Source: Paraescarpia echinospica
Taxonomy: Eukaryota; Annelida; Polychaeta; Sabellida; Siboglinidae
Direction: 5' to 3'
Length of the DNA stretch: 64,000 nucleotides
NCBI GenBank assembly: GCA_020002185.1
Contig: CM034531.1
Span: 83,455,608 to 83,519,607 of the forward strand
How positions within the stretch are numbered: position 1 is the stretch's first letter; every line of letters starts with the position of its first letter. Below the pieces are notes generated by a model, which saw only the letters and a program-made list of their open reading frames with translations, made no database searches and was not told the origin of the DNA. Shown piece by piece: positions 21,931 through 33,822 of the stretch. The position numbers were made by a program, and so were the translations under genes.

Positions 21931-23090
21931 TTAAAATATATATATCTACCATATAAGAAGGTTAAGATTGCGCATTATAACGGTAGTGGCTATTGTTGAG
22001 CTGTTAACCTGTTCTTCGTGGAGGACCTGAAGATTAGGAGGGATTGGGCTTCGGAGGAGTCTGAGGGAAGTGAGTTCCACATTCTGATGGCAGATGGGAA
22101 GATGATAAGTGTTTGTCCTTGAGTGGGGCAGACGGGGTTTGTTTTGCTGACCACGGGTTTTCCGGGAGGCTGCCGTGAGTAGGCCAGGAGGTGGGTGTAG
22201 GTCGACAAGGACGTGCATCATTTTGTACATCATGCTAGTCTTATCCACTGTTCTCCTGAGCTGCAGGTTCTCAAGGTTCAGCAGCTCTACCATGGCTGAT
22301 GCACTGGCAATGGGGATGAAGTGGTGCAGGATGCGGCGGGCTGCGGTCGCTGAATCATCTCCAGAGTGGTCTTCAGGTGCTACTGATGGGGATCCCATAC
22401 CGCCGACGCGTAATCCAGGACTGGTCGGGCTAGGCCTTTGAAGCAGTGCGTCTGGACGGTGGTGGAGCATCATTTCAGATTTCTGTAGGCAAACGCGCTG
22501 AGTCTGTTGGCCTTTGCAGCTGCAGCTTTGACTTGTTTGCCCCAGTGAAGAGTCTCTGTGAGTTCGACGCCGAGGTACTTGGCACTTGTGACTTTCTCCA
22601 GGGTGTGGTTTTGGAGAGTCTAGCTGATCGGGATCCTGGTCTTCTTCTTGGTGAAAGTCAGTAGGTAGCATTTTCCGACATTGAATGACATCTGCCATTT
22701 CTGTTCCTAGACATCCAGTTTTCTCAGGTCTTCCTGGAGATCATCCGCATCAGACGGGGTCTTGATCCAGGAATAGAGGATGGTGTCGTCGGCGAATAGT
22801 CGTAGTCTGGCCCTGACTCCATCTCCAAGATCGTTGATGGAGATGGTCCCAGAACCGATCCTTGCGGTACTCCTGAGATAACAAAGCCAATGTGCGAGCT
22901 TTCTTCCTCTACTACCTGCTGCGTGCGGCCGGAGAGAAAGTTCTCGATCCATGCATTTGTTGTCCCTATAATGCCGCTGTAGTCCAACTTTATGAGCAGT
23001 ATCTTGTGTTTTAACAAAGGTCTTAGAGAAGTCAAGGAATATCGCGTCCGTCTGTCCGGCCTGGTTTATGTGTAGTAAAAGTTACATAAC
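21930..23090 (-). mobile_element. Second LINE (L2/CR1-type), 5'-truncated
   Basis: The minus strand reads an RT with a [11 protein letters not shown] block (23035-22724), FADDTILYSWIKTPSDADDL and a downstream KLDV (22952-22707). Then comes a C-terminal part (22698-21946 and 22208-21990) ending with the WNSLP-type motif (MWNSLPSDSSEA). The tail at 21915-21930 is AATAATAATAA. The frames are shifted between motif B and motif C, so it is inactive. It differs from both other LINE families in the window. Confidence 0.8.
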
Positions 23091-23213
23091 AATATCTTCT
23101 ACACCACATTGAATTTTTAGGGTTGGAAGTTGGCCAACTTTATAGATTCATAATTAAGGCAATCAGGCATGTCATATTGCTCTGATAATACACACTGGTA
23201 TGCATAGATACCA
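23091..23213. other. Left flank of the palindrome
   Basis: Short unique stretch. Homology to the right arm begins at about 23214 (TCACCTTCCATCATCGCC). Before that the two arms differ completely. Confidence 0.6.
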
Positions 23214-25932
23214 ATCACCTTCCATCATCGCCCACGTTCAGTTGGGGGAGGTGGTGGTGTTGGATTTCTCGTCTCAAAACAGTTCAAAGTTAATTTGCAT
23301 TCAAACCCTGATTACTCCAGCTTTGAGGCCATCTGTGCCGACATTTCCGATTCATGTTTCTCTGCTTATTTTGTGTGCATTTATCTCACTCCAGGACACC
23401 CTGCCCATTTCTTTGAAGAATTCCAGGATCTACTTGAAAATCTGGCAACTATTTATTCAGAATTGTATATACTCGGTGATTTTAATCTTCATCTGGACAC
23501 ACCTTCATCAACAACAAGTACATTTGATGACATTCTGGCATCCTATGACATGAAACAACATGTTACCTTCTCAACACACATACATGGCCACTGGCTCGAT
23601 CTCTTAATCACCCGTTCAGATTGTAACAATATTCAGACACCTACTGCTTCAGATGGTTTATCAGACCACCACACTGTCATTGCTGATCTCAAAGTTCCTA
23701 GAATTCCCGTAGAGTCCAAACACAATGTGTTTTACCGACCAATCCATAAGATTGACATTGCTGCATTAATGACAGACATCCTTATATCCGACCTCATCAG
23801 TAACCCAAAAGAACATCTGTCAGACATGTGTCGACAGTACTGTCAAGTATTCAAAGATTTACTTAATAAACATGCACCCCTGAGATCTAAATCTGTGTCC
23901 CAAAAGCCACATGCTCCATGGATGACTCCTGAAATTCTATAATCTAAAAAGCGCCGGCGCTATCTTGAACGTGTATGGCGCAAATCACGCTCGCCTTTGG
24001 ACAGATCACGATATTCTAAACAGTGTCACTACTGCAACAGACAAATGGCCAAAGCTAAATCAAATTATTACACAAACATGGTCTCGAGTAACTCTGATAA
24101 CCCACGTCAGTTATGGAACTGCATAAATCATATTTTACACAGACGGCCGCCTCCATCTCTACCTAGTTATGTGTCAGTCAAATCTCTGTGTGACTCGTTT
24201 TCTAGTCATTTCAAAGATAAAATAAGTCTTATACGTTCTGCTTTTCCATGTCACACTTTAAGTACTGTAAATGTGGATTCCCCACAAGTAAATTCTCCAC
24301 TTGTATTGTTTGAGCCAGCCACAGTTGATGAAGTGAGGAAAATAATAATGTCCTCCCCAAATAAGTCATGCGATCTCGATCCATTACCAATCATACTACT
24401 AAAAGCATGTCTTGACTCTTTACTTGGTACAACAACGAATATCATAAAATTATCACTGAGTTCGGGTAAATTCCCAGATGATTTTAAACACGCACATGTA
24501 AATCCTGTTCTCAAGAAGACTTCTCTGCCAAAAGACGATTTCAAAAATTATAGGCCAATTTATAATCTTAGCTTTATTTCTAAGATACTTGAGAAAGTCG
24601 TAGCAAGCCGTCTAAGTTGTCATATCAGCTCAACTTGTTTATCCAATGTGCTCCAATCAGCATACAAACAACTCCCTTCTACAGAGACTGCTCTCCTAAA
24701 AGTACACAATGATGTTATATTAAACATTAATAAAGGCAAAGTAACTGCACTTACCTTGCTTGATCTGTCTGCCGCCTTTGATACCATTGATCACAACACT
24801 CTTGTCAAACGTTTATCAATGTGGTATGGCATACCTGGCACAGCTCTGACCTGGTTTTCTTTACATCTAACCAATAGACATCAATGTATAACTATATATA
24901 ATTACTTTTCAACCTCACTCCCTACTTCATGTGGCATTCCCCAGGGTTCCGTTCTTGGGCCTTTGCTTTTCACTCTCTACACTACGCCACTCAGCTCTGT
25001 AATCCAAAGTCATAACTTGGATCATCACCTTTATGCAGATGACACACATATCTAGATTTCCTTGGCCTCGCCCAATACAAGTCACTTTCTAAACCGACTC
25101 AACGATTGTCTCCAAGATGTTTTCTCATGGATGACCGATAGCAAATTAAAGTTAAATGCAGACAAAACTGAATTCCTCATCATTGGTACTCCAATGCAGC
25201 GAGGTAAACTTAATGACTTTTTTCCAACATGGATCCTAAGTCAAAATATTACACCAGCAGCATCAGTACGGAATCTAGGAGTGACCTTTGATTGCGACTT
25301 CAATTTCAGACAACATATATCCCAAACGTACCGTTGCTGTTTTTATCATATCCGTGATCTTCGCCGCATTCGCCGACATATGTCGCTTTCTGTCGCTAAG
25401 ATATTGCAGATATTGCAAACTACAACGCGTCCAAAATTGTTTAGCAAGGGTAGTCACATAATCTCCTCGATTCTCCTGCTCAGTGCCACTTCTAAAGTCA
25501 CTGCATTGGCTCCCCGTGCGATATCGCATTATGTTTAAGATATGCACAATCACCTACCAAGCCCTTTCATCCAAACAACCTAGTTATTTACACTCAATGC
25601 TTACACCAGCTAGACAAACCAGACAACTTCGGTCGTCTAGTTCGAAGTTGCTATCTGTTCCTAGAGTTAAGACAAAGGCTGGAACTCGAGCTTTTTCAGT
25701 TGCCGCGCCAACTATATCGAATTCGCTTCCCGTTAATGGTAAATCAGCATAAAATATTGTTACATTTTAAATATCGCCTATCCTCCCTAGCTTCCTAGCA
25801 CATCCATCCATTTGTTGACGACTTTCGCCTATCACACGAGTACGAGAATGCTTAATCCTTTGGTTTTGGTGCGCCACTGAGCTCGGATTGTCTGAGGATA
25901 TTGGCGCGTAAGAAGTTATTTATTATTATTAT
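23214..25932 (+). mobile_element. L2-type LINE, left palindrome arm
   Basis: This is a 5'-truncated LINE. The endonuclease is in 23295-23942 (LGDFNLHLD, SDHHTVI). The RT is in 23997-25055 ([36 protein letters not shown]). The C-terminus follows in shifted frames to 25752, and the 3' end has a TTATTATTATTAT tail. A stop at 23940 (TAA) is private to this arm, where the right arm reads CAA. A TAG at 25053, immediately after YADDTHI, is shared by both arms. It abuts Gypsy sequence at 25933 exactly as in the right arm. Confidence 0.9.
23997..25055 (+). pseudogene. L2-type LINE reverse transcriptase (left arm)
   Basis: The 352-codon frame covers the RT fingers and palm with [63 protein letters not shown] and the catalytic YADD. 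It ends at a TAG just after the catalytic motif, where intact relatives continue. The homologous frame in the right arm ends at the same TAG (38902). The enzyme would have copied LINE RNA at the nicked target. Confidence 0.85.
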
Positions 25933-27417
25933 CAATGGTGACAGTCTTTGTTCTCCAGCTTCTGTCTCTAGCTGCAACCGTTTTCTTGCCCTTACCACCC
26001 GGCTGACAGCTGCTGGTGTGGGGGTTTTTGACCACGGAAATAGCTGTCTCCCAGGACGTCAACAGAGAGCCATGTTGCGCACTAGCCTCTCTATTGAAAT
26101 GCGTGCTACATTGCAATTAGCCATCGGTATTGACATTGATGACGACATAACTGTCACGGCGATCTTAGACCGAATCCAAGAACACATCCGAACCATTCGA
26201 AATGTTACACTGGACAGGGTGGCACTAGAAGAACGCAAACAAGAAGAAGGCGAACCGTTCGACCACTTCTACATGGAATTGCGGGAAATTGCCAACAACG
26301 CAGACTTTTGCCAGCAGTGGTTAGACGATCGTCTTACTATGCGAATTATGTCGGGAATTCGTGACCCAGAAACAAGACGAAATTTATTAGCAATCACGCC
26401 TCCCCCTTCTCTACTGACAACAGTTGATTTCTGCAGGAGTGAAGAATCAGCAAGGAATGATGAAGCTGCACTTGCAAACAATGACAAAGGCCATACGAAG
26501 ATAGACAGAATTGGCAAGAAAACCTGGCAACGTAGTAAAACCAGGAATAACGCCACTTCAAAACATAACCACAGATGCGGTTATTGTGGAAAATCGGCTC
26601 ATAAAACGCGATATGAATGTCCTGCACGACACAGTGTATGTTCAGTCTGTAAGAAAATGGGTCATTGGGCTACGTGTTGCCGTCAGAGCAATCCACAGAA
26701 TAACAATACACGGCGATCGACCGCAATGAGTCAGATTCGCGTATTGGACATTGTGGGAAAGAAAAAACACCGTCGCGCACCGCGCATTAAGGTACAACTT
26801 CATCATAATGCTGATGATAGCTTCATCACAACAGCACAGGCAACACCAGATACAGGGGCTGAAGCCACTGTTGCAGGGGTTGATATCATAAAACAAATAG
26901 GATTAGACATCGGAAATACATGTCCCCCGCCCGAAGACACAATCATTGCTGCCAATGGTACATCATTCGAATGTATTGGCACAGTAGACCTCCACATTCA
27001 TGCAGCAGACAACATTTACGAAAGAGACGGTTCTTATCTGCAAAGAGCAAAAATTACTTCTGCTGGCTTGGTATGTTTGCCGAGACTTAGGAATCGTGCC
27101 GAACGATTATCCCAAACCAATTCGTGCCATAAGACGGTCACGCGAAACAAAATCGCCCAAAAAGATTACTCATCCGACACGCGAACACGCAAGCGCAATG
27201 ACTTACTTGAAGAATTCAAAGACGTGTTCGACACAGGTGACCAACTGAAGACAATGTTGGGTGAACCAAAGAAAATCCATTTGAACGAGAACGTTGAGAC
27301 TTTTGCAATATCTGCCACTCGCTCCATTCCTTTCGCATGGCGGGATGAAGTCAAAGCAAATCTCCACCAGATGTCAAGACAACGCATTATCAAGCCATTG
27401 GGAGACGTTCCCACAAG

Positions 27418-28830
27418 ATGGTGTCATCCGCTCGTGGTAGTGCCAAACCACGAGTGGGTATACGTCTTTGTGTGGACCTCACACGTCTCATGCATCCTAT
27501 GAAGACACCGGAAGAAGCAGTCTCCAACATCAAACCAGGGTCAAGATATTTCACGATGTTAGACGCAAAACAAGGGTACTGGCAGATACCACTCTCGCCC
27601 GAATGTCTAGAACTGACGACTTTCTTGACCCCTTGGGGACGTTATCTCTTCTTGAGAAGCCCCAAGGGACTGTCCTCAACCGGCGATGAATATTGCAGAC
27701 GCGGCGACATAGCGATCGCCGGCTTAAACAACGTCGACAAGGTCATGGATGATGTCGTTGTACACGATGAAAACTTTGAGCAACACATCGAACGAGTTCG
27801 CTCAGTGTTGCTCCGTTGTCGGGAGCACAGCATCACACTGAACCCCGACAAGTTCAAGTTCGCGGAACATGAGGTGAATTACGTTGGCTTCAAAATCAAC
27901 GCAGAAGGCGTCAGCACAGATCCGGAAAAGCTGAAAGCAATTGCCGAATTCCCTACACCAACCTGCTTGACAGAACTACGATCTTTTATGGGCCTTATCA
28001 ACCAGCCTGGTGACTTCACGACAGCGGTCATAAATACAACTGCTGATCCATTGCGTGAGCTACTGAAGAGCAAGAACGAGTTTCGATGGACTGAAACACA
28101 AAGCAAAGCCTTTCAAGCCACCAAGAAAGCGTTGGTAACTGCTCCTACACTGGCACACTTTGGTCCATCAAAATCAACGGCGCTACACACAAATGCATCG
28201 CGACGCAAAGGTCTGGGCTATGCTCTTTTGCAGCAACACGCAGACAAATGGCGACTGATTCAGTGCGGATCACGCTTTCTGACAGACACGAAAAGTCGCT
28301 ATGCCATGGTGGAATTAGAGCTACTGGCAGCCACCTGGGCAATGAAGAAGTGTCGCATTCAACTACTCGGACTGTCACATTTTGAGTTGGTCGTCGATCA
28401 CAAACCATTGGTGACAATTCTCGATCGCCATCGCCTTGACAATATCGACAGCACGCGTCTTCAACGTCTCAAAGAAAAGACATCACTCTTCTCGTTCACG
28501 ACACGCTGGACAAAGGGCAAAGACCATTGCATCCCAGATGCTTTTTCACGTGCACCTGTGTCGGATCCATCAGAGGATGATCAAGTAGCAGAAGAAGAAG
28601 TAGAACACCACGTTCACGCGGTAACTATCAATGCATCCAGAATGGTACATGAAGACGTCCAAGATGATCAGCAAGATCACCTGTGTGACCCGATACTAGA
28701 TCGACTTAGAACAGTCGCTATGCAAGAAGAAAAGTACAAAACTCTCATTGACAACGTCCAGAATGGCTTCCCGTCTTCAAGAGACAAAGCAAACGCTAGT
28801 GTCATACCATTCTGGAACATCAGAAACTAA
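27418..28830 (+). pseudogene. Gypsy RT-RNase H frame (left arm)
   Basis: The 470-codon frame runs from just inside the RT to the end of the connection domain. RT motifs RLCVDLTRL, FTMLDAKQGYW, FLRSPKGLSSTGDEY and VMDDVVVHD are present, then RNase H (LHTNASRRKGLGYALLQ, MVELELLAATWAMKK, VVDHKPLV). The preceding protease/RT frame overlaps it in another phase, which marks a frameshift rather than a start codon. It ends at a TAA followed by in-frame integrase zinc-domain residues. Confidence 0.85.
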
Positions 28831-28982
28831 CTGTCAGTGGACGACGGGATAGTCCTGTATGGACCTCGTATTGTCGTACCCAAGTCAGCTCGACTTGAAG
28901 TCTTAGCGCGTCTTCATGACTCGCACCAAAAGACCGATAGAATGAAACGCAGGGCGAGACAAAACGTGTACTGGCTACGACA

Positions 28983-29708
28983 GTGGCAAGTTGCAATAAA
29001 TGCCAAGAACTCCGCCCTTCTCAGCAACGCGAACCACTGAGATCAGTACCTCTACCAAACAGGGTGTTTGAAGATGTGTCAGCAGACTTAGTCCACTACG
29101 CCGGACGAGATTATCTCGTCTACGTAGATCGACTCTCAGGATGGCCTGTGGTCTTCCATTTCCCAAAGGCTAAGACTACATCCCGCCACAGCATCTGTGC
29201 ATGTCGACGTGCATTCGTGGAGCTTGGAGTCCCAGTGCGATTTAGATCTGATGGTGGTCCTCAGTTCGCGTCTCGTGAGTTTAACCAGTTCTTAAAACGC
29301 TGGGGCGTTCGTCCCGCACCATCCACACCACACTACTACCAATCTAACGGACATGCCGAGGCTGCGGTGAAAACAATGAAAACACTCACTGCAACAACAA
29401 CCGTGAATGGAGATCTGGACGATGAGAATTTCCAGCGAGAACTTCTAGAATACCGCAATACTCCTCGTGCAGATGGCCTCTCCCCTGCACAAATCCTATT
29501 TGGACACCCACTGCGATCGGCAGTACCCGCACACCGACAATCGTTTGCAAGCAAGTGGCAAAATGTGGCGGATAAGCAGGATGCTGGCTGCGGGCAAACA
29601 CATGTATGGGGCGAAGAGCGTTACAACAGACAATCCCGTCCTCTACCACAGATACGCATTGGCGCACAAGTAAGATTGCAAAAATCCCCTGACAAAAAAG
29701 TGGGATAA
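28983..29708 (+). pseudogene. Gypsy integrase (left arm)
   Basis: A 241-codon frame starts in the HHCC zinc domain (CNKCQELRP) and carries the DD35E core: D in YVDRLSGW, D in RSDGGPQF and E in NGHAEAAV. Compared by eye with the right-arm copy (35004-34279) it differs at 5 of 241 residues. A separate C-terminal piece (29752-29943) has the basic tail with RRSKRQKMPP. Confidence 0.85.
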
Positions 29709-29986
29709 AGTAGGCGTGATCGTCGGAATTGGCTGACACCGCGACTATCATGTGAAACTGCCCAGTGGTCGTGTGTACTGGCGCAACCGCCGATACATCA
29801 AACCGGACACGGTATACTCGGGAGAGAACGATGTTCGTATCCACAACACTGGCCACGTTGAACGAGACATTCCATCGTCCTCCCACAACGAACTGCGACG
29901 TAGCAAACGTCAGAAGATGCCTCCCATTAAACTGCGACTCTAAGTCCTCCAATGTTCGGAATTTAAAAAAGAGAGGAGGGAATTGG

Positions 29987-30350
29987 CATCAAGAGTTCAT
30001 ATAGAGCGCATCATAGGACTTGCAAAGACCTATAACATTTTAAAGGAGCCTATGAATAACACTCAGTAAATAACAATGAGTATGCACTGGTAATACAGAA
30101 CAGATAATACAAATGTGTTTCTATTTGTGTATTTCAGAGCCAGCATTGTGCCCAGGCAAAATGTTGGTCTGAAATGTTTGAATATGGCTGTAAATATTCT
30201 TATCATGTTTCCCAAAGTGTAAACCTACTAACTCCTCTGTACTTTCTTTCTGGAATTTTGAAGCTTCGACAATTTTTATTACTCCACATTGCTTCAGTTT
30301 ACTCAGCTATATAAATTACCAGATACCGCACTATATAAAAACTTACCTTT
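29987..30350 (+). pseudogene. ISL2EU-type transposase C-terminus and 3' flank (left arm)
   Basis: Directly after the truncated Gypsy come the last codons of an IS4/PIF-type transposase (RVHIERIIGLAKTYNILKEP) to a TAA, followed by the 3' flank down to about 30350. The same block is found inverted at 33280-33660. The upstream transposase part is missing here because of the deletion that also removed the Gypsy LTR. Confidence 0.8.
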
Positions 30351-30360
30351 TTTACCTTTT

Positions 30361-30618
30361 TTACCCAAATACATATATAACGTAATATTAATAATAATTC
30401 ACGCTGGCTTATTTCTAAGAGGTTTGGCAAATTTACGTGTTAAAAATGTAAGAACAAACATTCGACACCTAACAATAAATTATTCAGGACCAGTATTCTG
30501 GAATACCCTGCCTCATAAACTTATAATACTCCTGACCATTAACCAGTTTAAAAGAAACCTAACAGCTCCTTACTCGTGAATTATTATTGATATTATATTA
30601 TATATGTATTTGGGTAAA
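30361..30618 (+). mobile_element. LINE C-terminal fragment flanked by inverted repeats
   Basis: Imperfect inverted repeats of about 42 bases (TTACCCAAATACATATATAA at the left, its complement at the right) flank a remnant of a LINE C-terminus. That remnant has NIRHLTINYSGPVFWNTLPH and INQFKRNL. It lies in the palindrome centre and is absent from the arms. It may be a chimeric MITE. Confidence 0.6.
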
Positions 30619-30839
30619 TATATATAGGTGAAGCACAATACTGGGCCAAAAAAGAGGAATGGACACCAAAAACAAAAGTGCAGAAAGCAAAAAGTCATAG
30701 ATGGTAGCCAAGATACATCTACACCTAAAATAAAAAAAGATAAGATCTCTTTACTCACTGTTATGTGGCGCAATGTCAAGTGAAGTTCTTGATGTAAGTT
30801 ACATGGTGTCTTGATCAGAGCACTCTGGACGTGAAATGG

Positions 30840-31041
30840 TGGACACTTCTTCAGGTTATTGCAGTATATGCGTTACACCACAGACAACACACAAGGAAAG
30901 TGGTTTGTGTCAGCTGTTGTGTGGGCAGAGATGAGGAAGTATGCCTCTTATAAAGTAGATGTGTCCATGAACAATGTGAATGTGGTGCTGGGCAGGGCCC
31001 TACAGCTCACTGCAAGCATGTTGCTGCAGTTCTGTTCGGCC
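30840..31041 (+). pseudogene. SWIM zinc-finger exon of the YqaJ gene (middle copy)
   Basis: One frame reads WFVSAVVWAEMRKYASYKVD. A second, after a frameshift, reads CECGAGQGPTAHCKHVAAVL. The C-x-C-x(n)-C-x-H-V/I-A-A-L pattern is the SWIM zinc finger, typically placed between the SAP and YqaJ parts in transposon-borne YqaJ proteins. The frameshift near 30970 makes this copy inactive. It lies on the plus strand, upstream of the YqaJ exons at 31.7-33.0 kb. Confidence 0.65.
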
Positions 31042-31261
31042 TGATACTACTGTCAGACAGGAACTATCTGGACAGAAGTGACGTGTACACAGATAAGACG
31101 TTTTAAAAAAAAAAAAATGGCAGTTAGTTTATCCCAATTTTGTACAAATAAGTTGTGTAGTTTCAAGAATGTGATAAGCTCTTGCCAACATCAGCAACAT
31201 TAAATAAATGAGAGGGTTAAAATGCATATAAAATTCATACATATGTAGATGAATGTACACT

Positions 31262-31807
31262 TTGACTTGACCTGCAGGTCTTCTAGACGTTCCATCATGC
31301 TATACATTTTAAAGGAAGTCCTATGAAGTCCAGCAAATTATATGCAATTCGAGAGAAGGACAATGCGGACCTTTATATGATCCTCGAACAGAGCAACTGC
31401 AGAACAACGACTCTACTCCAAACAGGTTCATTCTATTTGTAATGAGATGTTTAAAGTTCATCATACCCTATCCTTGGTCATTTTACAATGTGATAACTGG
31501 AATGTACTGCATGTTTTTCTACTGGAGGACTTGGCGAAACAAATCTTATATTCCGTTTACAGACCAATTCAAAATTGTTTACTTGTCAAAGCATGGGCAT
31601 TAGTGCAGTCTCTGGCTTTATGTATAAAGCAAATAATACAATGAACATCATTTTAATGCATCCATATAACTCTACATATACATAGTTCAGGAATGTCAAC
31701 CAATGCCAGTGATGCAGCTGTTCCCTCCTGCCAATCCACATGCCCTTGCCAACAACCACGACTACTTGAAATTAACTCCACAAGATCAGTACTTGAAAGA
31801 TGAAATG
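31262..31807 (+). pseudogene. Linker exons of the YqaJ gene (middle copy)
   Basis: A segment with GPLYDPRTEQLQNND is followed, after an intron, by an exon at 31691-31807. That exon has a GTTCAG acceptor, 39 codons including LFPPANPHALANNHD, and a perfect GTAAGT donor. The matching exon in the right copy is 48898-48785, shorter by one codon. The DPR block is the usual linker in SAP-SWIM-YqaJ proteins. Confidence 0.65.
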
Positions 31808-31897
31808 GTAAGTTATTTCCATGCTTTTCAATTCAACATACATACATACATCTGTATTGACACAATGTGCTCCATTGAAACCATGCATATGTTTACA

Positions 31898-32220
31898 ATA
31901 GAGCGCAGTGGCTCAGTGCCTAGAACGTTGGACTCTCAATCAAGAGAACCCGGGTTCGAATTCAATCCTGCCGTATTGAACCTTGGGCAAGTTCGTTCAC
32001 TCTACGTTGCTCCAGTTGACTCAGCTGTATGAATGAGTACCTGGCTATAGACAATGGCGGATAAATGTGTACGAATAGTCTTTGTGCATTAATTGCGGCA
32101 TGGCTGAATACTTCCCATATAAGTTGAGATGGTGCTCGATTGAACAAGTCTGCTAGGAAGTAACGTGTAAAGCGCTCTGAGCAGTCCTAAGGACTGGATA
32201 CTGCGCTATTATATAAGACT
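31898..32220 (+). mobile_element. tRNA-derived SINE with LINE-like 3' tail (middle copy)
   Basis: The start has a polymerase III A-box (TGGCTCAGTGCC) and B-box (GGGTTCGAATTC) as in a tRNA gene. A unique body and a 3' end GTAAAGCGCTCTGAGCAGTC with a hairpin to TGCGCTATTATATAA follow. The tail resembles the 3' end of the LINE at 51.8-52.5 kb (GTAAAGCGCC...GGCGCTATAT). This SINE lies in an intron of the YqaJ gene and is present in both copies of that gene. Confidence 0.75.
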
Positions 32221-32591
32221 AAGAGCTTACTTTTTACAAACATTACATCCTCACAGCACAGAGTCCAACTTACAAACCATTGTGCAGTGCAGCTCTTTGA
32301 ACAGTTCAGTTGAAACCAAACTAAAAAAGTTAAAACTTGAAACAAAAGGGAGGGAGTTTGTTGTATTGCAATTAATATCAGACTAGCTGGTGACAATACA
32401 ACTATATAGGTTAAGCGAACAATGTACTTTGGTATCTAAACCAAATTCATACAAATCATCAAATAAGCAATCTATTATGTTTTAGTCTAAGATTCATTTA
32501 AGTCAGTGATTTAAATAAAACGATTTAAATCAAACAATCATAACAACCGATGATATATTGTCGGAAAAACAAGTTATTGCATTACTTTTAG

Positions 32592-33241
32592 GGTGAGGTG
32601 CAGGCCACTGAGTTGGAAAGTGCAACTAGGGAGCAAGTGAATAACAATCATTGGAGGGATGTCAGACTACATAATCTGTTCTCATCAAACTTTGGTGCTA
32701 TCTGCAAGGCCTCAGAGAGGAGAGATATGGAATCACTTACAACTTTTGTAAACATTACAACACCAGCTGTATTGCATGGCCGTAGGTACGATAATGTGGC
32801 AGTGGAACAATTTGAAAAATAGTTTAAAATTCAGACTCAGGCATGTATTTGTATTTGTGAGCCAGGTTCATCCTGTACTTGCTGCCTCACCTTACAGAGT
32901 AATCGACACAGACACAATTTTGGAAAGTAAATGTCTTTACACAGCAAGGGAAAATGATATTTCTCCCTTAACAGTTCCTTACCTGAAAGAAGCTGATGGG
33001 TCTCTTTATCTACAAGAAAACATTGACTATTACTACCAAATCCAAGGGTAACTGTTTTGTTCAAACATATCAAAGTGTTTGCTTGTTGTTTATACCATCA
33101 AGGGACTAGTCATGCTAACAGTGCGTAGAAATGAACAATTCGTTGAGACCATGGTAAAAAAACTATTAGAATTTTACTCTTCTCATTTCAAGTCTGCAAT
33201 CATAAATAAGTTCCTGTATAGGAATTATTACCAGTATTCAT
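32592..33241 (+). pseudogene. YqaJ (lambda-exonuclease-like) nuclease exons (middle copy)
   Basis: The exon starts after a CTTTTAG acceptor. It reads ATREQVNN, then LFSSNFGAICKASERRD and TTPAVLHGRRYDNVAVEQFE, then a stop and frameshift, then VHPVLAASPYRVID, ESKCLYTAREND and DYYYQIQG. These are the YqaJ/lambda-exonuclease motifs: T/S-SNFG, TPA--HG--YE, the ASPDG block and EIKCP, with YYYQ-Q last. The catalytic-type ESKC lysine is present, but the ASPDG aspartate is Y and the frame is broken. A donor at 33047 and a last exon (CLLVVYTIKG, VRRNEQF) to a TAA at 33241 follow. Confidence 0.8.
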
Positions 33242-33573
33242 TGTAATGCAAGTCTGTGAGAGGTCCAACCTGAATTGAACCTAAAAGGTAAAAAAGGTAA
33301 GTTTTTATATAGTGCGGTATCTGGTAATTTATATAGCTGAGTAAACTGAAGCAATGTGGAGTAATAAAAATTGTCGAAGCTTCAAAATTCCAGAAAGAAA
33401 GTACAGAGGAGTTAGTAGGTTTACACTTTGGGAAACATGATAAGAATATTTACAGCCATATTCAAACATTTCAGACCAACATTTTGCCTTGGCACAATGC
33501 TGGCTCTGAAATACACAAATAGAAACACATTTGTATTATCTGTTCTGTATTGCCAGTGCATACTCAGTGTTAT

Positions 33574-33822
33574 TTACTGAGTGTTATTCATAGGCTCCTT
33601 TAAAATGTTATAGGTCTTTGCAAGTCCTATGATGCGCTCTATATGAACTCTTGATGGCAATTTTGTGGTCATGCAACACAGTTGCACCATACAGTCTGTT
33701 CTTCTTCTGACTCTTCTGAAAAAGGTTGGAATGTTAATGTTAACCATGCAACGCTCAATGAGATTTTGAACATTAAACCCTTTGCATGCCATGATACTGT
33801 CTCCAGGTTCACACTTCCCCAT
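33574..33822 (-). pseudogene. ISL2EU-type transposase, C-terminal half (right arm)
   Basis: The 82-codon minus-strand frame has PGDSIMACKGFNVQNLIERC, then INIPTFFRRV, and ends RVHIERIIGLAKTYNILKEP. This is the DDE_Tnp_4 catalytic half of ISL2EU/PIF-type transposases, with the second acidic position (expected MADKGF) changed to cysteine (codon at 33786-33784). The third acidic residue, E in VHIER, is kept. Upstream it is cut by the Gypsy LTR at 33823. It converges on the YqaJ gene. Confidence 0.8.

Larger units (their letters stand above)
25933..29986 (+). mobile_element. Gypsy-type retrotransposon, left palindrome arm, both ends truncated
   Basis: The order gag, protease, RT, RNase H, integrase identifies a Ty3/Gypsy element. 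Zinc knuckles (CGYCGKSAHKT, CSVCKKMGHWATCC) are followed by a protease motif DTGAEATVAG, an RT with LDAKQGYWQIPL and MDDVVVHD, and RNase H ending in HCIPDAFSRAP. The integrase has YVDRLSGWP, RSDGGPQF and HYYQSNGHAEAAV. The 5' LTR is absent, because a LINE tail abuts at 25932. The 3' LTR is deleted, with a microhomology junction at about 29986. Frameshifts lie near 27450 and 28985 and a stop at 28828; all three are shared with the right arm. Confidence 0.9.

Noticed and set aside
31900..31965. tRNA gene
   Set aside because: A- and B-boxes are present, but they head a SINE with a long unrelated body and LINE-like tail, and three copies exist; the cloverleaf is not preserved.
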